Source of the DNA: Micromonospora marina
GTDB taxonomy: Bacteria; Actinomycetota; Actinomycetes; Mycobacteriales; Micromonosporaceae
Assembly (NCBI RefSeq): GCF_900091565.1
Contig: NZ_FMCV01000010.1
Span: 115,845 to 179,844 of the forward strand
DNA: 64,000 bases
Direction: 5' to 3'
Shown here piece after piece: positions 34,206 through 42,408 of the stretch. Both the position numbers and the translations under genes were made by a program. A model generated the notes under the pieces. It was not told where the DNA came from. It saw only the letters and a program-made list of their open reading frames with translations, and did not search any database. Numbering within the stretch: the stretch's first letter is position 1; every line of letters starts with the position of its first letter.

Positions 34206-35207
34206 TCAGGAGCCCAGCTGGGAGAGCAGTTCCTCCGCCGCGGCGTACGGGTCGACTGCGCCCTCGGCCACCTTGGCGGCGAGCGTCGGGAGCTGCGTAC
34301 CGTCGCGCAGTGAGCCGATCCGGGCGCGCAGCACGCCCAGCGCGATGGCCTCGATCTCGGCGGCGGCCCGCGCCTCCCGGCGGCGGCGCAGCTCGCCGTG
34401 GCGCTCCAGCCAGTCGCGGTGCTTGTCGATCGCGGCGGCGATGTCGTCGATGCCCTCGGCACGGGCGGCGATCGAGCGCACCACCTGCGGCCGCCACTCG
34501 CCCGGCCCGCGCTCACCGAGCGCGATCATGCCCTGGATGTCGCGGACGGTGGCGTCCGCGCCGTCCCGGTCGGCCTTGTTGACCACGAAGACGTCGGCGA
34601 TCTCCAGGATGCCGGCCTTGACCGCCTGGATCGCGTCGCCCATGCCGGGCGCGAGCAGCACGAGCGTGGTGTCGGCCAGCGAGGCCACCTCCACCTCCGC
34701 CTGCCCGACGCCGACGGTCTCGACGAGCACCACGTCGCAGCCGGCGCCCTCCAGCACCCGCACCGCCTGCGGCGTCGCCGCGGAGAGCCCGCCCAGGTGA
34801 CCGCGGCTGGACATCGAGCGGATGTAGACGCCCGGGTCGGTGGCGTGGTCCTGCATCCGGACCCGGTCGCCGAGGATCGCGCCGCCGGTGAACGGGCTGG
34901 ACGGGTCGATGGCCAGCACGCCGACCCGGTGACCGCGCGCCCGCAGCGCGCGGACCAGTTCGTTCGTGGTGGTCGACTTGCCCACACCGGGCGAACCGGT
35001 CAGGCCGACCACCTGGGCGTGCCCGGCGTACGGCGCGAGCGCCGCCGCCACCTGCGGCAGCACCTCGTCGCCGGACTCGACCAGGGTGATCAGCCGGGCC
35101 ACCGCGCGGGGGTCACCCGCGCGGGCCCGCTCCACCAGCATGGGTACGTCTCGGCTGCGGCGCACCGGCCCGGAGGCCGCCGCCGGGGCGTTGCTCGCGT
35201 CGTTCAA
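34206..35207 (-). CDS. meaB: Methylmalonyl-CoA mutase-associated GTPase MeaB
   Basis: The 333-residue G3E-family GTPase protects and reloads B12-dependent acyl-CoA mutases. The P-loop is VVGLTGSPGVGKSTTTNEL, followed by an ILAIDPSSP-like segment (VLAIDPSSPFTGGAILGDRV), ETVGVGQAEVEVA, and the NKAD base-recognition motif in FVVNKADRDGAD. Its client could be the ethylmalonyl-CoA mutase or isobutyryl-CoA mutase encoded in this window. It starts five bases after the thiolase gene ends, so it is co-transcribed. The same thiolase-meaB arrangement occurs, as I recall, at SCO5399-SCO5400. Confidence 0.95.
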   Translation of the reverse strand: MNDASNAPAAASGPVRRSRDVPMLVERARAGDPRAVARLITLVESGDEVLPQVAAALAPYAGHAQVVGLTGSPGVGKSTTTNELVRALRARGHRVGVLAIDPSSPFTGGAILGDRVRMQDHATDPGVYIRSMSSRGHLGGLSAATPQAVRVLEGAGCDVVLVETVGVGQAEVEVASLADTTLVLLAPGMGDAIQAVKAGILEIADVFVVNKADRDGADATVRDIQGMIALGERGPGEWRPQVVRSIAARAEGIDDIAAAIDKHRDWLERHGELRRRREARAAAEIEAIALGVLRARIGSLRDGTQLPTLAAKVAEGAVDPYAAAEELLSQLGS

Positions 35208-35212
35208 GACAA

Positions 35213-36406
35213 TCAGCTCTCGGCGCCGTTCGGTACGTGGATGATCAGCGCGTCGCCCTGCCCGCCACCGCCGCAGAGCGCCGCCGCGCCGGTGCCGCCG
35301 CCGCGCCGCTTCAGCTCCATCGCGAGCGTGAGTACGAGGCGGGCGCCGGACATGCCGATCGGGTGGCCGAGCGCGATCGCGCCGCCATTGACGTTCACCT
35401 TGTCGGCGCTGATCCCGAGGTCGCGGGTCGACTGGATGCCCACCGCCGCGAACGCCTCGTTGATCTCGATGAGGTCGAGGTCCTCGATGCTCAGGCCGCC
35501 CTTCCTCAGGGCGTGGTTGATCGCGTTCGACGGCTGCGAGTGCAGGGAGTTGTCCGGGCCGGCCACGTTGCCGTGCGCGCCGATCTCGGCCAGCCAGGTC
35601 AGGCCCAGCTCCTTGGCCTTCGCCTTGCTCATCACGACCACTGCGGCGGCGCCGTCGGAGATGGGCGAGGAGCTGCCGGCGGTGATGGTGCCGTCCTTGG
35701 TGAAGGCGGGACGCAGCTTGCCGAGCGACTCGGCGGTGGTGTCCGGGCGGATGCCCTCGTCCTCGCTGATCACCAGCGGGTCGCCCTTGCGCTGCGGGAT
35801 GACCACCGGGGTGATCTCGTCGCCGAAGTGGCCGTTCTTCTGCGCGGCGGCGGCGCGCTGGTGGCTGGCCGCGGCGAACGCGTCCTGCTCCGCGCGGGTG
35901 ATGCCGTGCTTCGCGCCGTGACGCTCGGTCGACTCACCCATCGAGCAGCAGTCCCAGGCGTCGGTGAGACCGTCGAGTGCCATGTGGTCCTTGACCGTCA
36001 CGTCGCCGTACTTGTAGCCGGAGCGCTGACCGAGCAGCAGGTGCGGGGCGTTCGTCATCGACTCCATGCCACCGGCCACCACCACGTCGAACTCGCCGGC
36101 CCGGATGAGCTGGTCGGCGAGCGCGATCGCGTCCAGCCCGGATAGGCAGACCTTGTTGATGGTCAGCGCCGGGGTGGACATCGGGATGCCGGCCTCGACG
36201 GCCGCCTGCCGGGCCGGGATCTGCCCGGCACCGGCCTGGAGCACCTGGCCCATGATCACGTACTGGACCTGCTCGGGCGCGACACCGGCCCGCTCCAGGG
36301 CCGCCTTGATCGCGATGCCACCGAGCCCGGTCGCGGGGAGGTCCTTGAGGTTGCCCAGCAGGCGCCCCATGGGGGTCCGCGCGCCGCTGACGATCACCGA
36401 AGCCAT
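35213..36406 (-). CDS. Acetyl-CoA C-acetyltransferase (thiolase)
   Basis: The 397-residue thiolase condenses two acetyl-CoA to acetoacetyl-CoA or does the reverse. The acyl-accepting Cys lies in [13 protein letters not shown], the histidine in [13 protein letters not shown], and the second catalytic Cys in [13 protein letters not shown]; all three are present. It is full length. It is the first gene of a two-gene unit with meaB and divergent from the epimerase gene across 62 bp. In the ethylmalonyl-CoA pathway this would be step one. Confidence 0.95.
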   Translation of the reverse strand: MASVIVSGARTPMGRLLGNLKDLPATGLGGIAIKAALERAGVAPEQVQYVIMGQVLQAGAGQIPARQAAVEAGIPMSTPALTINKVCLSGLDAIALADQLIRAGEFDVVVAGGMESMTNAPHLLLGQRSGYKYGDVTVKDHMALDGLTDAWDCCSMGESTERHGAKHGITRAEQDAFAAASHQRAAAAQKNGHFGDEITPVVIPQRKGDPLVISEDEGIRPDTTAESLGKLRPAFTKDGTITAGSSSPISDGAAAVVVMSKAKAKELGLTWLAEIGAHGNVAGPDNSLHSQPSNAINHALRKGGLSIEDLDLIEINEAFAAVGIQSTRDLGISADKVNVNGGAIALGHPIGMSGARLVLTLAMELKRRGGGTGAAALCGGGGQGDALIIHVPNGAES

Positions 36407-36438
36407 TGCCTGCCTCCGAGGGGGTGCCGACCTGTACG

Positions 36439-36456
36439 CCTTAACGATTGTTCGGT
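36439..36456 (+). promoter_or_regulatory. Candidate operator in the thiolase/epimerase divergent promoter
   Basis: CCTTAACGATTGTTCGGT lies between the divergent thiolase (36406) and epimerase (36469) starts. AAC and GTT form short inverted arms around GATT. It resembles the sequence upstream of icmA (14 of 18 positions). Given the 62-bp spacer, a regulator bound here would affect both genes. This is a pattern-based suggestion. Confidence 0.35.
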
Positions 36457-36468
36457 CAGACTAGCGTC

Positions 36469-36933
36469 ATGGCTGAGAACTCCCCCGTCGAGCCCGCTGC
36501 CGAGTTTGTCACAGACATCGGCCTGCGCCGCATCGACCACGTCGGGATCGCCGTGGCCGACCTGGACGCCGCGATCGACTTCTACCAGCGCACGTTCGGG
36601 ATGCGCTGCGTGCACACCGAGACCAACGCCGAGCAGGGCGTACGCGAGGCGATGCTCGCGGTCGGGCCGGACGCCTCCGGTGGCATGGTGCAGTTGCTCG
36701 CCCCGCTGTCCCCGGACACCACGATCGGCAAGTTCCTGGACAAGCGCGGTCCCGGCATCCAGCAGGTCGCGTACACGGTGGCCGACATCGACGTGGCCTG
36801 TGCGGCGCTGCGTGAGCGCGGCGTACGGCTGCTCTACGACGCCCCCCGGCGCGGCACCTCGGACTCCCGGGTCAACTTCGTGCACCCCAAGGACGCCGGC
36901 GGGGTACTGATCGAGCTGGTCCAGCCCGCCTGA
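36469..36933 (+). CDS. mce: Methylmalonyl-CoA/ethylmalonyl-CoA epimerase
   Basis: The 154-residue VOC-fold protein interconverts the 2R and 2S forms of methylmalonyl-CoA, and in Ecm-containing organisms also of ethylmalonyl-CoA. The metal ligand His lies in RRIDHVGIAV, the C-terminal Glu in GGVLIELVQPA, and the middle segment GPGIQQVAYTV has Gln in place of the more common His, as in streptomycete homologues. The ATG at 36469 has no clear ribosome-binding site, so the mRNA may be leaderless. Gene order thiolase-epimerase matches Mycobacterium (Rv1323, Rv1322A) and Streptomyces (SCO5399, SCO5398). Confidence 0.93.
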   Translation: MAENSPVEPAAEFVTDIGLRRIDHVGIAVADLDAAIDFYQRTFGMRCVHTETNAEQGVREAMLAVGPDASGGMVQLLAPLSPDTTIGKFLDKRGPGIQQVAYTVADIDVACAALRERGVRLLYDAPRRGTSDSRVNFVHPKDAGGVLIELVQPA

Positions 36934-36939
36934 CATGCA

Positions 36940-36987
36940 AGGAAGGGCCCCTTCTTAACAGACGTCTGTTAAGAAGGGGCCCTTCCT
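36940..36987. repeat. Modular palindromic repeat, copy B: perfect 48-bp palindrome
   Basis: The arms are 24 bp each, with no spacer and no mismatch; the centre is GAC/GTC at 36963-36964. Each arm contains AAGGGCCCCTTCTTAAC. It lies six bases after the epimerase stop. It may terminate transcription, but a hairpin with no spacer is unusual for an intrinsic terminator and the unit recurs at three other loci in the window. Confidence 0.92.
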
Positions 36988-37088
36988 AACAAGTGGGAAC
37001 GCGCGCGGCCGTGCGCACTTGCACGTTCCCACGGACACCTCCACGCATCGGTGGATGCGGTTTTTCACACAGGGGTTCCCGCTTTAGC

Positions 37089-37101
37089 TACCGTTCAGTA
37101 A
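37089..37101 (+). promoter_or_regulatory. Candidate operator upstream of ccr
   Basis: TACCGTTCAGTAA is identical to a 13-mer just upstream of the ecm gene (54021-54033). With flanking bases it resembles the near-palindromes bound by TetR-family regulators. It lies 132 bp before the ccr GTG, which implies a leader of about 100 bases; in that leader I see no clear RNA element. Confidence 0.6.
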
Positions 37102-37233
37102 CGTCCGCCCGAACAGCAGCGGCGACCGGTGCCGAATGTGTCGATTGCCGACATGGCGGTCCCGTCGCACCGGCGCCGACGATGGCAGCACCCCTGCCCG
37201 CGGTGTGCGGGTGCGGACAAACGGGAGGTCACC

Positions 37234-38589
37234 GTGCAGGACATCCTCGAAGCGATCATGGCGGCGGAGGGTTCGTCGCAGCCGGAGCGGGAGCTCGCCG
37301 GCCTCGCCGGCCTGCCCGTGCCGGAGAGCTACCGGGGCGTGGTGGTGCGTGCCGAGGACACCCGCATGTTCGACGGCATGGCCACCCGCGACAAGGACCC
37401 GCGCAAGGCGCTGCACGTGCAGGAGGTGCCGACGCCCGAGCTGGGCCCGGGTGAGGCGCTCGTCGCCGTGATGGCCAGCGCGATCAACTACAACACGGTG
37501 TGGACGAGCATCTTCGAGCCGCTGCCCACCTTCAAGTTCCTCCAGCGGTACGGCCGGCTCTCCGAGCTGACCCGCCGCCACGACCTGCCGTACCACGTGG
37601 TCGGCTCGGACGCCGCCGGCGTGGTGCTGCGCACCGGGCCCGGCGTGACCAAGTGGAAGGCCGGCGACGAGGTGGTCGCGCACTGCCTCTCGGTCGAGCT
37701 GGAGGACTCCGCCGGCCACGACGACACGATGCTCGACCCGCAGCAGCGGATCTGGGGCTTCGAGACCAACTTCGGCGGCCTCGCCGAACTGGCGGTGGTC
37801 AAGGCCAACCAGCTGATGCCGAAGCCGCGCCACCTGAGCTGGGAGGAGGCGGCCAGCCCCGGGCTGGTCAACTCCACCGCGTACCGGCAGCTCGTCTCGC
37901 ACCACGGCGCGAACATGAAGCAGGGCGACGTGGTGCTGATCTGGGGCGCCTCCGGCGGCCTCGGCGGGTACGCGACCCAGATGGCGCTGGGCGGCGGCGC
38001 GATCCCGGTCTGCGTGGTCTCCTCGCCGGAGAAGGCCGAGCTGTGCCGGAAGATGGGCGCCGAGCTGGTCATCGACCGCACCGCCGAGGGGTTCCGGTTC
38101 TGGAAGGACGAGCAGACCCAGGACCAGGACGAGTGGCGCCGCTTCGGTGAGCGCATCCGCGAGCTGACCGGCGGCGAGGACCCGGACATCGTCTTCGAGC
38201 ACCCGGGCCGGGAGACGTTCGGCGCCAGCGTCTACGTCGCCAAGAAGGGCGGCACGATCGTCACCTGCGCCTCCACCAGCGGCTTCAACCACCAGTACGA
38301 CAACCGCTACCTGTGGATGCACCTCAAGCGGATCGTCGGCAGCCACTTCGCCAACTACCACGAGGCGTGGCAGGCCAACCGCCTGGTCGCGCTGGGCAAG
38401 GTGCACCCGACCGTGTCGAAGACGTACGCGCTGGAGCAGACCGGCCAGGCCGCGTACGAGGTGCACCGCAACGCCCACCAGGGCAAGGTCGGCGTGCGGT
38501 GCCTCGCCCCCGCCGACGGGCTCGGCGTCCGGGACACCGAGATGCGTTCCCGCCACGAAAGCGCCATCAACCGGTTCCGCGGTCACTGA
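37234..38589 (+). CDS. ccr: Crotonyl-CoA carboxylase/reductase
   Basis: The 451-residue zinc-free MDR-family enzyme reductively carboxylates crotonyl-CoA to (2S)-ethylmalonyl-CoA with NADPH and CO2. It is the key step of the ethylmalonyl-CoA pathway and a source of polyketide extender units. CO2-pocket residues known from the Kitasatospora enzyme are all present, shifted by six: Asn87, Phe176, Glu177 and His371 (SAINYN, WGFETNF, GSHFANYH). The nucleotide motif is WGASGGLGGYATQ. The GTG at 37234 has GGGAGG five bases upstream; the frame opens 105 bases earlier without a ribosome-binding site. It sits between the epimerase and the coiled-coil genes. Confidence 0.97.
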   Translation: MQDILEAIMAAEGSSQPERELAGLAGLPVPESYRGVVVRAEDTRMFDGMATRDKDPRKALHVQEVPTPELGPGEALVAVMASAINYNTVWTSIFEPLPTFKFLQRYGRLSELTRRHDLPYHVVGSDAAGVVLRTGPGVTKWKAGDEVVAHCLSVELEDSAGHDDTMLDPQQRIWGFETNFGGLAELAVVKANQLMPKPRHLSWEEAASPGLVNSTAYRQLVSHHGANMKQGDVVLIWGASGGLGGYATQMALGGGAIPVCVVSSPEKAELCRKMGAELVIDRTAEGFRFWKDEQTQDQDEWRRFGERIRELTGGEDPDIVFEHPGRETFGASVYVAKKGGTIVTCASTSGFNHQYDNRYLWMHLKRIVGSHFANYHEAWQANRLVALGKVHPTVSKTYALEQTGQAAYEVHRNAHQGKVGVRCLAPADGLGVRDTEMRSRHESAINRFRGH

Positions 38590-38652
38590 CCGTACGGCCG
38601 CCCCGGATTGCCTTTCCGGTTGACCGGGGCGCCATTCGACCGGCGTACGCAC

Positions 38653-38684
38653 AAAGGGCCGCGGGTGCCGACCCGCGGCCCTTT
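38653..38684 (+). terminator. Terminator of ccr
   Basis: AAAGGGCCGCGGGT and its complement form a 14-bp perfect stem with a GCCG loop, followed by a short T-run (CTTTT). It lies 63 bases after the ccr stop and ends the ccr transcript before the coiled-coil gene. Confidence 0.85.
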
Positions 38685-38852
38685 TCGCGCCACCTTCCCC
38701 GCAGAAGCCCGACCCGCCCCACCCGCCCGGGAGCTGCCAAGATCGCCAATTGGTCCAGTCTCGCCGGACGGCGCAGTTGACCATGTAAACAGGACGCGAA
38801 AGGTGCCCACCGCTCTTGCGAACCACCCTGGGGCGTCTGCCAGTATGTCCCA

Positions 38853-40103
38853 ATGCCCCAGCAGCAGTCCTCCCCTCTTGCGTTCTTCGATAACGCGAAC
38901 TCACAGCCCGATTTCACCGTTGGCCTGCGTGGATACAACACCAACCAGGTCGACGACTTCATCGGCCGCCTCAGCGCCGCCCTGAGCCAGTCCGAGCAGG
39001 CCCGCGCCGAGGCCGAGCAGCGGATGAACGACGCGCAGCGCCGCCTGCGGCAGGCCGAGCAGCGCCAGAGCGCGCTGGAGCAGAAGCTCACCGAGACCAA
39101 CAAGCAGCTCGAGGAGAACAGCCGGCCGACGCTCTCCGGCCTGGGCACTCGCGTCGAGCAGATCCTGCGGCTGGCCGAGGAGCAGGCCAACGACCACCGC
39201 AACGAGGCCAAGCGCGAGTCGGAGGGCATCCTCTCCGCCGCCCGCCTCGAGGCGCGTGAGATCACCGACAAGGCACGCGCCGAGGCCGCCGCCATGAAGG
39301 CGACCGCCGAACGCGAGGCCGGCAGCGTCCGCACCGCCGCCGAGCGCGAGGCCGCCGAGGTCCGGGTGCAGGCCCGCCGCGAGGCCGACACGCTGCGCGC
39401 CGACGCCGACCGGGAGACCAAGCAGCTGCGTACGGTCACCGCGCACGAGGTGGCCGAGCTGAAGTCGACTGTCGAGCGCGAGGTCGCCACGCTGCGCGCC
39501 ACCGCCGAGCGGGAGATCACCCAGCAGCGGGCCAAGGCCGCGCGGGAGGCCGAGGAGAAGCGGGCCGAGGCGACCAAGCTGCTCACCGACGCGCGCGACA
39601 AGCGCGACAAGGACCTCCAGGCCCTGGAGCTCCAGCTCGCCGAGCGGCGGGAGAAGGCCGAGCGCGAGGAGTCGGAGCGGCACGCCACCCAGGTCGCGCA
39701 GACCCAGAAGCTGGTGAACGAGGCGGAGCAGCGGGCCCGTGCCGCGCAGGAGCGCGCCAAGGAGATCGAGCAGCGGGCCGAGGCCCGCCGGGTCGAGTCC
39801 GAGCGCACCGCGAACGAGACCGTCGACAAGGCCAAGGCGCTGGCCGACAAGACGCTCAACGAGGCGCGCGCCGAGGCGCAGCGGGTGCTCAACGAGGCCC
39901 GTACCGAGGCGGAGCTGACCACGCAGGCGGCCCGCCGCGAGGTCGAGGACCTGACCCGCCAGAAGGACGCGGTCACCTCGCAGCTCGGGCAGATGCTGTC
40001 CGGTCTGGCCGGCATCGTGCCGGGCGTTCCGGCCGGCGGCAAGGCCGATGCGCCGAAGGCCGACGCCTCCGGGCAGAAGGTGACGGCCGAGTCGGCCGGC
40101 TGA
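38853..40103 (+). CDS. DivIVA-domain coiled-coil protein (Scy/FilP-like)
   Basis: The 416-residue protein begins with a DivIVA-like membrane-binding module (FTVGLRGYNTNQVDDFIGRL, about 20-45). It continues as nearly unbroken coiled coil to about residue 370, made of Glu/Arg/Ala heptads such as ATAEREAGSVRTAAEREAAE. A short Gly/Pro/Lys-rich tail follows. In Streptomyces, Scy and FilP, intermediate-filament-like polarity proteins, lie directly beside the epimerase gene (SCO5396-SCO5398), matching this location. A structural role in cell polarity or hyphal tips is likely. Database names such as cellulose-binding protein are common for this family. Confidence 0.85.
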   Translation: MPQQQSSPLAFFDNANSQPDFTVGLRGYNTNQVDDFIGRLSAALSQSEQARAEAEQRMNDAQRRLRQAEQRQSALEQKLTETNKQLEENSRPTLSGLGTRVEQILRLAEEQANDHRNEAKRESEGILSAARLEAREITDKARAEAAAMKATAEREAGSVRTAAEREAAEVRVQARREADTLRADADRETKQLRTVTAHEVAELKSTVEREVATLRATAEREITQQRAKAAREAEEKRAEATKLLTDARDKRDKDLQALELQLAERREKAEREESERHATQVAQTQKLVNEAEQRARAAQERAKEIEQRAEARRVESERTANETVDKAKALADKTLNEARAEAQRVLNEARTEAELTTQAARREVEDLTRQKDAVTSQLGQMLSGLAGIVPGVPAGGKADAPKADASGQKVTAESAG

Positions 40104-40133
40104 CCGAGACACCCGCTGTCGGGGGCATGAGCC

Positions 40134-40177
40134 ACGGCGCGGGGTGACACCGGGTGACCGGTGTCACCCCGCGCCGT
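40134..40177 (+). terminator. Very strong hairpin between the two coiled-coil genes
   Basis: A 20-bp perfect stem (arms 40134-40153 and 40158-40177; core GGGGTGACACCGG) closes on a GTGA loop. It starts 31 bases after the stop at 40103 and should end that transcript, so the next coiled-coil gene has its own promoter. Confidence 0.85.
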
Positions 40178-40275
40178 CATGCGTGTGCGGCCCGCTTCGT
40201 CCGGAGGGTGAAGTAGGTCCCAGGAGGGGCGTCCGTATCGCCCCAGCAGAGCCGGATGCGTGTGAGGATGGGGGC

Positions 40276-42372
40276 ATGTCGCACGGCGAGGAACTGTTCG
40301 CGCTCGGCGGGGACGTGACGACGGAGCCCAGCTTCGAGTCCGCCCTGCGGGGATACGAGAAACGGCAGGTCGACCGCTACGTCGCTCGCGCGGAGCACGA
40401 GATCGCGGCGTTGACCACCGAGCGGGAACAGGCGTACACCCAGATCCACAAGCTGGCCGGTCAGGTCGAGGTGCTCCAGCGCGACCTGGCCCAGGTGCGC
40501 AAGCAGGCGGCGGTGGTGGACCGGGCGTCGTTCCGGCACCTGGGGCCGCGCGTCGAGCAGATCCTCACCATGGCCGAGGAGCAGGCCGACGAGATCCTGG
40601 CCGCCGCGAACGAGGAGATCGAGGCCCGCCGCGCCGCCGCCGAGCACATCGTCGAGGAGGCCCGGGAGCAGGCCAACAAGGCGCTCAAGGACTTCGAGAT
40701 CGCGCTGGCCGCCCGCCGGGCCGAGGAGGAGCGGCACACCGCCGCCCGCAAGGCCGAGGCCGAGGCCACGCTCAAGGCCGCCAAGGACGAGTCGGCGAAG
40801 CTGCGCAAGGCCGCGCACGACGAGTCGACCAAGCTGCGGACGGCCGCCCAGGACGAGGCCGAGAAGCTGCGCCGGACCGCCCAGGACGCGCTGGCCAAGG
40901 CCCAGCAGGAGGCCACCCAGCTCCGCGACACCGCCAAGGAGATCCACGCCCGGGCCCAGCAGGAGGCCGCGCGGCTGCGTGAGGCCGCCAAGGAGGCGCT
41001 GGCCAAGGCCCAGCAGGAGGCGAGCCAGCTCCGCGAGGCCGCCAAGGAGGTGCACGCCAAGGGCCAGCAGGAGGCCAAGCGGCTCACCGACGCCGCCGCC
41101 GAGGCCGGCCGGGCCACGCACGCCAAGGCGCTGGCCGAGGCCAAGAAGATCGTGGACGACGCGGAGGAGGCCGCCAAGGCCACCCGCGGCCGGGCCCGCA
41201 CCGAGGCCAACCGGCTCACCACCGAGGCCGCGGAGGCCGGCAAGCGCAACCGCGCCGAGGTCGAGGCGTACGTGCAGCGCACGCGCACCGAGACCGAGGC
41301 GTACGTGCAGCAGTCCCGCGCGCAGACGCAGCAGGAGCTGGGCGCCTGGCGGGCCGGGGTGGAGAAGGAGGTCGCCGAGCGGCGGGACGGCGCGGAGAAG
41401 GAGCTGGCCCAGCGCCGGGCCGCCGCCGAGCAGGAGTTCGCCAGGCGCCGCGACGAGCTGGACAAGCAGCACACCAGGCGGCAGGAGGAGCTGGAGCAGG
41501 CGTACACCACGCGGCGCGACGAGATCGAGCGCACCGCCGCCGGCATCCGTGAGGCCGCCGAGGCCGACGCGCTGAGCATGCGGCAGCAGGCCGAGCTGGA
41601 GGCCGCCGAGCTGCTGCGCCGCGCCGAGGCGGACGCCACCGCGCAGCGGCGCAAGGCCGACGAGCACGTCGCGGCCTCGCGCCGTCAGTTCGAGGAGTAC
41701 GCGGCCACCACCCAGCAGCACCTCGCCACCACGCAGCAGCACCTGGCCGCCACCCAGCAGGAGGTGGCCGCCGGCCGGCAGCAGCTCGCCGGGGTGATGC
41801 TGGAGATCGCCAAGGCCCAGCAGGAGCTGGCCGACCTGCGTACCGAGACCTGGAAGTCGCGGCAGGAGTCCGACGACCTGCAACGCCGCCTCACCGACCT
41901 GCGGCGCGACGCGGACGCGGCCGGGATCGCGGCCACCCCGGTCGATCCGGGCGACCTCGCCGCCGCCTCCACCGGCCGGGCCACGGCCGACAGCAAGCCG
42001 GCGGGCGAGGGCACACCGGTCACCAGCGGCGTGGAGACCGTCGGCGACACCCCGGCCGGCGGCGGTGCGCCGGCGGCCGTGAAGGGCACCGCCACCGCGG
42101 TTTCGAACGGCGCCGGCCCGGCCAAGGGTGACGGCGGGCCCGCCGACGCGGGCAGGGCGAAGCCGGTCGGCGAGCCGGTGACCACCATGGATTCCCTTGG
42201 CGGAGCGGGGGTCGACGGCGAGCCCACTGTGGCGGCCGTACCGGGCGAGGGCGGCCGGGGCGCCACCCCCACGAAGATCACCAGCACCGGTGAGAACGGC
42301 AAGCGCCCGACCAAGCCGACCACCGACGAGCGCAGCGCCAAGCCCAGCACCGTGACGGTCGAGAAGGACTGA
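40276..42372 (+). CDS. Long coiled-coil protein with DivIVA-like N-terminus (Scy/FilP-like)
   Basis: The 698-residue protein opens with FESALRGYEKRQVDRYVARAEHE (about 20-42), a DivIVA-like module. It has coiled coil to about residue 560, with repeated Ala/Lys/Gln/Glu elements (AKAQQEATQLRDTAKEIHAR and variants). The last 130 residues are Gly/Ala/Pro/Thr-rich and disordered. It has the shape expected of Scy-type tip organisers, though shorter than S. coelicolor Scy. The ATG at 40276 fits the family start; the frame is open for 132 bases upstream, through the hairpin. Together with the 416-residue neighbour it probably forms a filament or scaffold pair. Confidence 0.83.
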   Translation: MSHGEELFALGGDVTTEPSFESALRGYEKRQVDRYVARAEHEIAALTTEREQAYTQIHKLAGQVEVLQRDLAQVRKQAAVVDRASFRHLGPRVEQILTMAEEQADEILAAANEEIEARRAAAEHIVEEAREQANKALKDFEIALAARRAEEERHTAARKAEAEATLKAAKDESAKLRKAAHDESTKLRTAAQDEAEKLRRTAQDALAKAQQEATQLRDTAKEIHARAQQEAARLREAAKEALAKAQQEASQLREAAKEVHAKGQQEAKRLTDAAAEAGRATHAKALAEAKKIVDDAEEAAKATRGRARTEANRLTTEAAEAGKRNRAEVEAYVQRTRTETEAYVQQSRAQTQQELGAWRAGVEKEVAERRDGAEKELAQRRAAAEQEFARRRDELDKQHTRRQEELEQAYTTRRDEIERTAAGIREAAEADALSMRQQAELEAAELLRRAEADATAQRRKADEHVAASRRQFEEYAATTQQHLATTQQHLAATQQEVAAGRQQLAGVMLEIAKAQQELADLRTETWKSRQESDDLQRRLTDLRRDADAAGIAATPVDPGDLAAASTGRATADSKPAGEGTPVTSGVETVGDTPAGGGAPAAVKGTATAVSNGAGPAKGDGGPADAGRAKPVGEPVTTMDSLGGAGVDGEPTVAAVPGEGGRGATPTKITSTGENGKRPTKPTTDERSAKPSTVTVEKD

Positions 42373-42408
42373 GCCACCCGCCGCGCCGGATCGGGGGAGG
42401 TGGCGGCC

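Noticed and set aside
37102..37233. Possible riboswitch or structured leader before ccr
   Set aside because: I found only short complementary stretches and no B12-box or other known motif; a covariance-model search would be needed.
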